Positions 16,904 to 24,402 of a DNA stretch of 64,000 nt are shown one piece after another. Numbering within the stretch: the stretch's first letter is position 1; each line of letters opens with the position of its first letter. The stretch is from NCBI RefSeq assembly GCF_000766145.1, contig NZ_JNFB01000010.1, forward strand, positions 17,685 through 81,684, read 5' to 3'. Made by a program: the position numbers and the translations under genes. The notes beneath the pieces were generated by a model, which saw nothing but the letters and a program-made list of their open reading frames with translations, did not search any database and was not told the DNA's origin. This DNA is from Paenilisteria newyorkensis. GTDB lineage: Bacteria > Bacillota > Bacilli > Lactobacillales > Listeriaceae.

Positions 16904-18250
16904 ATGAAGAAAAACTGGACGGAAACCCAAGAAACAAACTCGAATTTCAAACGAATCGCGATAAATGGCACGCATTTAGAGGTTGGAAATACAGAATATC
17001 CGAGTTATTGCATCGATGAATTGAGCCGAATTTTGCCGTCAGAGCTGCATTATTTTGCACTGATAACGCGTGAAGTTGAATTCCCGACGCGGATTGATTA
17101 CTACCGAAAGTTGTGGAAGGCTTATGGAGATGTGTTGCCATTTCAGGATAGCATTTTATCGAGAGAATACGTAGAACAAGCGGGGCACACGACTTTCTAT
17201 GGCGTTATCGAGTTCAAAGCAAACATCGCCAGCCATATTTTTGATATTATCAGCCAATTTCCAGAAGCCCTTGTATTCGGCGATGAGAGGGCGCTCGATG
17301 CGTTGGATATCCCGAGTATTTTCAGGCAACATGAGGCCAATCACATGATAACCAATGGCCAGCACCCGGTTCAATTTCGCTTTCTCGATGCTGGTTTTGA
17401 AGCGTGTCTGTATGTTGTGATTTCCGATATGAGCAAAGTGAAAGCGATCAACTTTCGAAAAATTGGTGAGCTGGAATCGAACGGATTTCTAATTCCAACT
17501 GATGGCTCGGTGATGATTGCGAGCATGTATTTAGAAGAGAACCAATGCATTATCAAAAGCGAGACGCGGCAGGCGATTCGGAATCTAGATTTTATCCCAG
17601 AAGTTTGGCAGTGTATCAGAATAGCCGAAGACGCGCTACTTCTCTGGGTTTGCCCGTTTGTCATGGACAATGAAGAGAAGAACATCATCATAATCAAAAA
17701 TAGCCTAGCAAAGTTTGCATTTTGGGGCGATGGACTGGCAGGAATAGAGCAAGTCGGTGACGATTTCTGGCTACTTTTTCATGAAGAAGCGACTACCGAT
17801 ACGACTAGTAATGAAGGTTTAGCGGTAATTGAGAAAAATGGCACGAGGCGTTTTCCATTGCACCAAACGGCGAGTGGACTTATTTTTGACGGTACGGCGA
17901 TAGCTTATGATAGCCAGGCCAAGGAGATTTGGCTTTTTCAATATTCGTGGGAAGGCAAAAATCAGTGTATTTGTATTGAGCCGAGTGGCAGCATTCAGAG
18001 GATTATAAATTGCGGCTACAGCCCAGTTACCGCGACGATAACGGGCAACATTATATGGAGTTGTAATCATAAAAACGTCATACGGCATGATGTGATACAA
18101 GAAACGGTGAATCAATTTGCGATCACAGATGAGAACGGTAAAGAAATAGAAGTTCAGCATTGTTACGCGTTTGATGGGAAAATCGCAGTAGTGAGCAAAG
18201 AAAACATCGTGTATTTATTTCAAACGGATAATATACACAGTAAGGGGTGA
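16904..18250 (+). CDS. Hypothetical cytosolic protein, 448 residues, beta-propeller-like C terminus
   Basis: No signal peptide or membrane segment. The first 190 residues are mixed alpha/beta; from about residue 200 to the end short beta repeats with tryptophans recur (DDFWLLFHEE, KEIWLFQYSW, GNIIWSCNH, GKIAVVSKENIVYLFQ), which look like propeller blades, but I cannot name a family. The start has a GGGGAGAA site. Neighbours are small membrane proteins upstream and an acidic 78-residue protein 7 bases downstream, so it is part of the same unit. Role unknown; a toxin-immunity or envelope-sensing function would be speculation. Confidence 0.7.
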   Translation: MKKNWTETQETNSNFKRIAINGTHLEVGNTEYPSYCIDELSRILPSELHYFALITREVEFPTRIDYYRKLWKAYGDVLPFQDSILSREYVEQAGHTTFYGVIEFKANIASHIFDIISQFPEALVFGDERALDALDIPSIFRQHEANHMITNGQHPVQFRFLDAGFEACLYVVISDMSKVKAINFRKIGELESNGFLIPTDGSVMIASMYLEENQCIIKSETRQAIRNLDFIPEVWQCIRIAEDALLLWVCPFVMDNEEKNIIIIKNSLAKFAFWGDGLAGIEQVGDDFWLLFHEEATTDTTSNEGLAVIEKNGTRRFPLHQTASGLIFDGTAIAYDSQAKEIWLFQYSWEGKNQCICIEPSGSIQRIINCGYSPVTATITGNIIWSCNHKNVIRHDVIQETVNQFAITDENGKEIEVQHCYAFDGKIAVVSKENIVYLFQTDNIHSKG

Positions 18251-18257
18251 AAAAGTA

Positions 18258-18494
18258 GTGAAAGCTATTCAAAAAAACTTATTATACTATGTTTTAGAGC
18301 GTTATCAGAGAGGCCAATATATAGAAATTATTGAAAAACAAGGCGAAGATGCACTAGATTCTGAAGCTGTCGAGGATATATTAGATGTGCTGTCATCTCT
18401 TTTTATGGAGATCGGCCTAAAATCGAATGACGAACCTAACAAAATCGGTCTAGATTTAGAGGATTTGATAGATATTATTAACGATGCCGAGTAA
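18258..18494 (+). CDS. Small acidic hypothetical protein
   Basis: 78 residues, GTG start with AAGGGGTG upstream. Strongly acidic, predicted all-helical, ending in DLEDLIDIINDAE. No family recognised. Close spacing on both sides (7 and 11 bases) ties it to the flanking genes. Its size and charge would suit an immunity or adaptor protein, but nothing in the sequence proves it. Confidence 0.6.
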   Translation: MKAIQKNLLYYVLERYQRGQYIEIIEKQGEDALDSEAVEDILDVLSSLFMEIGLKSNDEPNKIGLDLEDLIDIINDAE

Positions 18495-18505
18495 GGAGGA
18501 AAAAC

Positions 18506-19066
18506 GTGAGCAAAAGCTTTGAGACCTATTTCAGTCATAATTTTGGGAAATTACAATTAGAACCACCACTTTTCTATCATGCTCCTGTTGGAATTCGTTT
18601 TGAATTAGGTGATCCAGCAGAAATGGATGAGGAAATCTACTTCAAGCGGGTAAACTACCGAGCAAAACGACTTTTTCAAGAGATATTCGAACCCAGCGAC
18701 CTGATTTATTTAGTTGTGGATAAAGATACAGACTCCATTCGACGCTATTTGAAAAATAAAAACTTGAAATACAGCCTGAGTATGGATTCAAACAGCAGAA
18801 TAATTCTGAAGTGTAAAATAGAAGATTTACGTTGTATCCGGATGCTACAAGCCATTTTGAATGTAGATTTAATTCGCAAACCGCGATTGCGAGGTCAGTG
18901 CTGGTTTATTAATACGAGGACAAATATTATTTTTCATGCATATGATGACAGAGGCCTCGATATTGTGGGCAACGAGGCGAGTTTGCTTAGATCACTTTAT
19001 ACACAATACCAAGACTGGATATTAGATTATGATAGAGCGCAAATAGATCATTATTTTATAGAGTGA
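18506..19066 (+). CDS. DUF3885 domain protein
   Basis: 186 residues, GTG start after a strong AAGGAGG site. The pattern RFELG near residue 35, YFKRVNYRAKRLFQEIF and DLIYLVVDKD, and the C-terminal HAYDDRGLDIVG segment match the DUF3885 family of Firmicutes, found alone or among polymorphic-toxin immunity genes. Function is unknown. It ends the operon; the DnaA-box region starts 15 bases after its stop. Confidence 0.72.
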   Translation: MSKSFETYFSHNFGKLQLEPPLFYHAPVGIRFELGDPAEMDEEIYFKRVNYRAKRLFQEIFEPSDLIYLVVDKDTDSIRRYLKNKNLKYSLSMDSNSRIILKCKIEDLRCIRMLQAILNVDLIRKPRLRGQCWFINTRTNIIFHAYDDRGLDIVGNEASLLRSLYTQYQDWILDYDRAQIDHYFIE

Positions 19067-19203
19067 GCTTTATTGAAAAAGTTATCCACAGAAAAATGAG
19101 TGGTTGTGAATAAAATTTAAATAAAGATAACTAGATAACTCATTATGTATTGCAATATAAGGATTTGTTGATAAGTTTTCAATAATAATGATATTTAAAA
19201 ACA

Positions 19204-19296
19204 TGTGGATAACCTGTGCATAAGAATATTAGTGAATATCAATATGTCGTAGAGAACGTGTATTCGGACACGAAATGTAGAAATGCTTGTGGATAT
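19204..19296 (+). pseudogene. Degenerate copy of the 3' end of the CxxH/CxxC gene
   Basis: This stretch aligns over its whole 93 bases with 19693-19785 (3' end of the CxxH/CxxC gene plus its first downstream DnaA box). Both begin TGTGGATAACCTGTG, share TAG-x-GAACG, a GACAC-x-AAATGTAGAA block and end TTGTGGATAT, with small compensating indels in the middle. It has no open frame or start, so it is a relic of a duplication, and the duplication carried DnaA boxes with it. Confidence 0.65.
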
Positions 19297-19580
19297 ATAT
19301 ATTAAAGATGGGGATAACTTGTGTGTAACAACTTAAAAATCTGGGGATAAGTTAAAAAGTAAAAAATTATAGCTGAAAACCGAAAAAATAAGGATTAAAA
19401 TATACAAAAAATAGATATTTGGCTAAAAATCGATAAATAAATTAGAAAAATTCGAATTAAATTGGATGTTGGTTGACGCCCAACCGGATTACACCTATCA
19501 TAATAAGTAATGTAAGTGGATAAATACATACACAAAGTGTGGTTATCCACAGTTTGTGTCATAAGAAAGAAGGAATAGCA

Positions 19581-19775
19581 GTGGGAAAGCCAATTTATAG
19601 TTGTGAAGAACATATCGAAGAAGCGCTAGATGACTGGGTTTACGGAGTGGAAACGGTTCCTGAGTTCACGCTAGTGGATAAGTCGGAAAATCTGTGGATA
19701 ACCTGTGGATACTGTGAAAATAGAGCGATATATATGGTAGGGAACGAATGTTCAGACACAAAATGTAGAAGTTGA
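19581..19775 (+). CDS. CxxH/CxxC family protein (rlmH partner gene)
   Basis: 64 residues from GTG 19581, preceded by GAAGGAATAGCA. It shows SCEEHIEEALDDWV, then TCGYCENRAIYMVGNE, the layout of the small CxxH/CxxC proteins encoded just before rlmH in Bacilli; here the first motif is CEEH and the second CGYC, fitting a metal site, with two additional Cys in the tail (CSDTKC). A longer upstream frame begins at 19539 but would extend the conserved N terminus into the DnaA-box region. Two DnaA-box sequences lie inside its coding sequence. Function unknown. Confidence 0.72.
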   Translation: MGKPIYSCEEHIEEALDDWVYGVETVPEFTLVDKSENLWITCGYCENRAIYMVGNECSDTKCRS

Positions 19776-19831
19776 TTGTGGATATGTGGATAATTTCTGT
19801 GGATAAAATGTGAGTAAGGGGTGGATAAGCT

Positions 19832-20311
19832 ATGAATATACAGATTTTAACGGTAGGAAAATTGAAAGAGAAATACTTGATTCAAGGGATTGCGGAGTAT
19901 ACCAAGCGTTTAGGTCCGTATGCCAAGGTGACGATTGTAGAAGTGCCAGATGAGAAAGCTCCAGAAGTGTTGAGTGATGCCGAAATGGTGCAAGTGAAGA
20001 ACAAAGAAGGGGAACGGATTTTAGCGAAGATTGCGGATGATGTTCATGTGATTGCGCTGGCGATTGACGGGAAGCAGAAGAGTAGTGAGGAATTTGCAGA
20101 AGGCTTGGATCGATTGGCTACATATGGAAAGAGCAAGGTAGCGTTTGTGATTGGCGGTTCGCTGGGGTTGAGTGATGCGGTTTTGAAGAGGAGTGATGAG
20201 AAATTGTCATTTGGCAGACTGACTTTGCCGCACCAGTTAATGAGATTAGTTTTGGTGGAGCAGGTTTACCGGGCGTTTCGGATTAATCGTGGGGAACCGT
20301 ATCATAAATAA
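19832..20311 (+). CDS. rlmH: 23S rRNA (pseudouridine-1915-N3) methyltransferase RlmH
   Basis: A 159-residue SPOUT methyltransferase that methylates pseudouridine 1915 of helix 69 in 23S rRNA. Hallmarks: start [15 protein letters not shown], the SAM-binding [10 protein letters not shown] loop, [16 protein letters not shown] and the final RGEPYHK. Length is exactly as usual. The last codons read GTATCATAA, the conserved core used as attachment site by staphylococcal SCC elements. The upstream region is packed with DnaA boxes; downstream begins the accessory island. Confidence 0.96.
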   Translation: MNIQILTVGKLKEKYLIQGIAEYTKRLGPYAKVTIVEVPDEKAPEVLSDAEMVQVKNKEGERILAKIADDVHVIALAIDGKQKSSEEFAEGLDRLATYGKSKVAFVIGGSLGLSDAVLKRSDEKLSFGRLTLPHQLMRLVLVEQVYRAFRINRGEPYHK

Positions 20312-20660
20312 TGATATTTTTTTGATGGGAATGGCTTTATAGAGCTGTTTGCGGAAGTAGGTATTTAGATTCGTTTTTTCGGGGTTAAGTGAGGCTGTAT
20401 CGGGAGTGACTGGTACGCCTTGTTTTTGTGTTCTCAGAATGTAGTAGACAACCAGTATGCAAATGATATCAAATACTAATCTAAAAAAAGATTGTCCCTT
20501 TTTCGAGAATTTGTGTATAATCTATCAAAGTTCATAAATTTGTCATATTTAAAACCTGAATAGTCAAGATATATCAGATTAGACGACAACTAAAATGCAA
20601 AATTATATGCTAGACTGTCCTTATCGCATAAAAAAATTTAATTTAAAGGAGAAAAATATA
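20312..20660 (+). other. Non-coding gap after rlmH
   Basis: About 350 bases without a supportable gene. It marks the change from the conserved rlmH region to an AT-rich accessory block. It contains the promoter at 20492-20521 and a leader of about 140 bases before the next gene; I see no riboswitch or repeat. Confidence 0.6.
20492..20521 (+). promoter_or_regulatory. Probable promoter of the glycan/surface cassette
   Basis: TTGTCC (20492-20497), 18-base spacer, TATAAT (20516-20521). It lies about 140 bases before the first gene of the cassette. Confidence 0.5.
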
Positions 20661-22670
20661 ATGATAGAGATGAAAAGAAATAACGTAAAAGATTTTGGTG
20701 CGTTAGGTGACGGAAAAACAGATGATACATTAGCTATACAGAAGGCGATTGATGATTTGTACAAATCACCGATTGAAGGTAATTCCAATTTGTTCAAGGA
20801 GGGTGGAATTGTATATTTTCCTGCAGGACAATATGTGGTTAGCAAGACGATTTACATAACAAAAGCAGGGGTTTCTTTGGAAGGAGATACGGCTACTACA
20901 AGTGCAATTATTCCAAAAGGTGAGCTTAAAGATCAAAAAATTTATTTTGATAATAAATTAACAGGAAATTCAGTATTTGATTTTGTCTACTATAATATGG
21001 CTGGAACGACAGGAAGCAGAAGTTTTATTCGTAATATTAGTATGAAAAATTTGAGTTTTAACTTGTCAAATATAGACAAAACAACAATAATACGCATTTT
21101 AAGACCATATGATTTATGCATATTTGAAAGTCTAATATTCACTAATATCAGAGGTACAGCAATCGAAGCTATTAGTGAATATCCTGATAATCCCAATCCT
21201 CCAGCAAAAGGGTTGGGACAAGGCCTTATATTACGGGATATTCATGTAGATAATAGTAGTACAGTATTAGACTCTTTAAAAGATGGAAATTATGTCACTT
21301 TTAATAAATTACTAGATAAAGGGCGTCCACAAGATGCAGAGGCTCCTGTTATCCATTTAGAAAATATAAATGAAAGTAGTTTGACCAACGTTAAAATCAT
21401 TACTTGTGGTGTAGAGGTTGATTTAGAAGGAAACGTAGTGAGAGAGGATGGGAAAACTAAAGTTGCTCACACATCACGTATAGGTGTTTTAACAGAAGGG
21501 TGTCAAGGAATTACAATTAAAGAATCCGCCTTTGCTCAATTTTCTAAACCTAGTATTCAAATTCAAAGAGGAACGTACGGTAAACAACAGGCTAGCTTAT
21601 TTCACTTTATTCAAGGAAATACATTTGAAGAAATAACAGGTGGTGGAATTAAGATTGATGGGGGAAACGAGTCGGGAAGGAAAGGCGTCAGCGAAATAAC
21701 CATTTCTGAAAACAGGTTTCTAGGCAATAGCAAGTCACAGTATTTTTATATGATTGACAACTGCGATTTAATAACCATCCGTGATCGTTGTTCTGTTTTT
21801 ATTGGAGAAGGTGCTATGAATACTACGGTATATGCTGTGGATATCAATCGCTTAGAAGATGATCCTAAAATATTAGACAAAGGTATCCGTAGTATTATTA
21901 TGGGACGTAAATATAATTTTATAGATGGCACGGATGCCTATACTTTTTCTACAAGGGTAGTGCCAAATCGATTTACTGTTCCAGTGATTGAAAAAATGTT
22001 GCTCATGAGAGAGGAATCACAAAAAATACTGGGAGATATGGTACTCATTCAAGATAAGCAAAAAGGGACAGAGCAGTTAGCTGTATTGAAAACTTGGAAA
22101 GATGGGTCTTTAAGATGGGTAAATATGCAAGACGAATTAATTTTCGCTTCCAAAATTGTTAGTATAAACGATTTCTATGCGACTGCTAATTCTATTAAGG
22201 GTTCATGTAATGGAATAGAGAATATCGCAAAATTACGTATTACAGCCCACTATAGAAGTGGTAAAGAATCAACAATTGTGTTAGGTGGGAATATCAATCT
22301 GGATGGGGTCTTTGATTTTTATATTTTGGGTAAAGGAATTGATGTTCTTGATTGCTCTTTTTTGATACTAGACGTCTTGGATCGTGATAACAATATTTTG
22401 GATAGCAAGGAAATACAAATACAATTCAATGAAAGCATTACAGTAGATCCCTATTCTTTTAAAACCTCATATATCACAGGAACTTACTCAAGCCTCATCA
22501 AGTCAATAAAATTAGTATCGACAAAAGTTACAGCAGGAGGAACGCTAACAAACGGTACATTCAAATTCTACGCGATTGGCAATATGGACAAAGCTGTTAC
22601 ATGTGTTATAAAAGGTTATGATGCTAACGGAAATGAACGTGCTAGTACGGTTGTACCAATAGTAGATTAG
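20661..22670 (+). CDS. Beta-helix (pectate-lyase-3 type) protein with C-terminal Ig-like modules, no signal peptide
   Basis: 669 residues from ATG 20661 (AAAGGAGA upstream). Residues 8-60 carry the pectate-lyase-3 entry motif VKDFGALGDGKTDDTLAIQKAI, then a beta-helix to about residue 420 (SGRKGVSEITISENRF, CQGITIKESAF). A short linker domain (KDGSLRWVNMQDEL) follows, then two Ig-like modules of the same type as in the surface protein at 6921 (TNGTFKFYAIG). Unlike its relatives it starts with charged residues and has no export signal. Phage tail-spike and intracellular forms start this way, so how or whether it leaves the cell is open. Very AT-rich, like the following three genes. Confidence 0.75.
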   Translation: MIEMKRNNVKDFGALGDGKTDDTLAIQKAIDDLYKSPIEGNSNLFKEGGIVYFPAGQYVVSKTIYITKAGVSLEGDTATTSAIIPKGELKDQKIYFDNKLTGNSVFDFVYYNMAGTTGSRSFIRNISMKNLSFNLSNIDKTTIIRILRPYDLCIFESLIFTNIRGTAIEAISEYPDNPNPPAKGLGQGLILRDIHVDNSSTVLDSLKDGNYVTFNKLLDKGRPQDAEAPVIHLENINESSLTNVKIITCGVEVDLEGNVVREDGKTKVAHTSRIGVLTEGCQGITIKESAFAQFSKPSIQIQRGTYGKQQASLFHFIQGNTFEEITGGGIKIDGGNESGRKGVSEITISENRFLGNSKSQYFYMIDNCDLITIRDRCSVFIGEGAMNTTVYAVDINRLEDDPKILDKGIRSIIMGRKYNFIDGTDAYTFSTRVVPNRFTVPVIEKMLLMREESQKILGDMVLIQDKQKGTEQLAVLKTWKDGSLRWVNMQDELIFASKIVSINDFYATANSIKGSCNGIENIAKLRITAHYRSGKESTIVLGGNINLDGVFDFYILGKGIDVLDCSFLILDVLDRDNNILDSKEIQIQFNESITVDPYSFKTSYITGTYSSLIKSIKLVSTKVTAGGTLTNGTFKFYAIGNMDKAVTCVIKGYDANGNERASTVVPIVD

Positions 22671-22699
22671 TTACAAATGGTTTTAACAGGGGGGAAATT

Positions 22700-23476
22700 A
22701 TGAGAAAATTACTTAGAGCAAAAGTGAAAGATCTTTATTTCACTTTTGCTCAAAGGAAAAAGAAAATGTCAAATGGAATAGAATTAACCTATTTACATCA
22801 AGGAAGACACTCTAGTAAGCAATTGATAGTGGTTTTTAGTTCTCTAACTAAAGAGCGTAAATATACCTTTAATTACATTCGAACACTAAAGAATGTTCCT
22901 TGTCAGCGCTTGTTTATTCTTGATAACTTTGGCTTGGATAAGAGAGGTGTATTCTATCTTGGAGAAAATGGAAACATGGAGGTAAGAGATGCAGTAGAAG
23001 AATTGATTCGACAAATTATAAGAAAGAATAAAATCAAAAACACCGCCTTCTCAGGATCATCAAAAGGAGCATTTGCAGCGTTATACTTAGGTATACGTAT
23101 GGGTGTTCAAAATATTATAGTGGGCTCTCCGATTGTGCATATTAGAACATTTTTAGAAGGAATTGCAAATGAAAAATCCCTGTTTAGAGTTATGTCACAA
23201 TCACAAAATAAGTTAGACATGTACGATAAATTGTTAATAAACACTATTGCTAATTACGATTATAAAGGTAAGGTTTATTTGCAGTACTCATTGAATGAAG
23301 AGATTTATAAATTGCATATTCAAGGTCTGATAACACAGTTAAAGCAACATGATTATGAATTAGTATTAGACAAACAAGCCTATCCTATGCACGAGGATGC
23401 ACGTCTATTTTTTCCTGATTTTCTCAAAGAAAAAACAGAAATATGCATCAATGGAGGGGGATTACATGATTCATAA
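22700..23476 (+). CDS. Alpha/beta-hydrolase-like protein of the Asp2 / XcbB-CpsF type
   Basis: 258 residues with no signal peptide. The nucleophile motif FSGSSKGAFAALYLG near residue 117, preceded by LIVVFSSLT and followed by GSPIVHI, matches the Asp2/XcbB-CpsF group of Ser hydrolases that act in accessory secretion or capsule/teichoic decoration (O-acetyl transfer or removal). Late HE in YPMHEDARLF may supply the histidine. The 3' end overlaps the next gene by 11 bases, so they are co-translated. The sugar or lipid substrate is unknown. Confidence 0.68.
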   Translation: MRKLLRAKVKDLYFTFAQRKKKMSNGIELTYLHQGRHSSKQLIVVFSSLTKERKYTFNYIRTLKNVPCQRLFILDNFGLDKRGVFYLGENGNMEVRDAVEELIRQIIRKNKIKNTAFSGSSKGAFAALYLGIRMGVQNIIVGSPIVHIRTFLEGIANEKSLFRVMSQSQNKLDMYDKLLINTIANYDYKGKVYLQYSLNEEIYKLHIQGLITQLKQHDYELVLDKQAYPMHEDARLFFPDFLKEKTEICINGGGLHDS

Positions 23477-24248
23477 GATTAGAAAAGTCCAATTGGAAAT
23501 TTTAGATGAAATTATAACTATATTAGAAGAGCATCAACTAGTTTATACTCTAGACGGGGGAACTCTTTTAGGAAGTTTTATCAATGAAGGATTTGGGAAG
23601 TTTGACGATGATATAGATATAGCTATGCCAAGAAAAGACTATGAAAGATTAGTGGAAATATTTCATGGGGTGGTTAGCTCAAATCTTTATGGGGAAGAAC
23701 AGCGACTGGTTAAAGGATATCATTTGGTTTTTATGAAAATAAGGAAGAGAAATACCCATTATACACTAGATGATTTTGAAACAGCAGAAGAAATATTTAT
23801 CGATATTTTTCCCTTAGATTATGTTTCATCAGATAAAGGTTTATTACTAAAGTTCAAGCAGTTTGTTGTACAAAAATTGAAAGCAATCATTTTCTTTAAA
23901 AGAAGCAGCAAGTTGAGTTTTGGCTCCAAGAAAAGGAGAATGAAGCAGATTGCTGTGAAAATACTAGTACCAATGAGTGCTTTCGCAGCATATAAACTAT
24001 TTCGAAGGATAACCATTAGATGGGAAACTGGATTTTTCACTAATTATGCTGGTAAGAAAGGTAAACAAGGAGGTATCCCTTTTTCTATTGATGATTATTT
24101 TCCATTAAAGAATGGATTATTTGAAGGGAAAATCTATAAGATTCCTGCTAACTCCCAAAGAGTGATAGAAAAAGTCTATGGTTCAAAGGGTATACAGTCG
24201 TATCGAGAAAAATATAAATACCAACATTTAAACAATAAAATAGATTAG
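23466..24248 (+). CDS. LicD-family phosphotransferase
   Basis: 260 residues from ATG 23466, with GGAGGGGG upstream and 11-base overlap with the previous gene (the frame opens earlier at 23397). Nucleotidyltransferase-fold motifs are clear: LDGGTLLGSFINEGFGKFDDDIDIAMPR has the two metal aspartates, then IDIFPLDYV. LicD proteins attach phosphocholine or similar groups (or sugar-phosphates) to teichoic acids or other surface glycans. Here it would decorate a glycan exported by the flippase encoded downstream. Donor unknown. Confidence 0.85.
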   Translation: MIHKIRKVQLEILDEIITILEEHQLVYTLDGGTLLGSFINEGFGKFDDDIDIAMPRKDYERLVEIFHGVVSSNLYGEEQRLVKGYHLVFMKIRKRNTHYTLDDFETAEEIFIDIFPLDYVSSDKGLLLKFKQFVVQKLKAIIFFKRSSKLSFGSKKRRMKQIAVKILVPMSAFAAYKLFRRITIRWETGFFTNYAGKKGKQGGIPFSIDDYFPLKNGLFEGKIYKIPANSQRVIEKVYGSKGIQSYREKYKYQHLNNKID

Positions 24249-24402
24249 GCGAGTGAATGAAGATTTGATATTTTGGGAGAACGTATAGAGCCGACTATGC
24301 AAGCGAAGCTTGTTCAAGCAAAGAGAAATAGGTTATACCAACCAATTTCAAGAAAGGCAAGCCAAAGACTGTTGGTAATAAACAAACCTTGGCGGTGATA
24401 TA

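Larger units (their letters stand above)
19082..19828. promoter_or_regulatory. Dense DnaA-box cluster with AT-rich core, upstream of rlmH
   Basis: Eight sites match TTATNCACA or its complement exactly: 19082, 19105, 19204, 19215, 19543, 19693, 19785 and 19798 (first bases). At least eight more differ at one base (19288, 19309, 19341, 19515, 19673, 19704, 19777, 19820). A very AT-rich stretch of about 140 bases (19340-19480) without boxes lies in the middle. The right-hand boxes run through the CxxH/CxxC gene. DnaA-box clusters outside the origin are known in Bacillus, where they titrate DnaA; dnaA and dnaN are not in this window. The gap 19067-19580 holds no other gene. Confidence 0.7.

Noticed and set aside
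19082..19828. The chromosomal oriC itself
   Set aside because: No dnaA, dnaN, rpmH or gyrase genes nearby; kept only as a candidate ectopic cluster.
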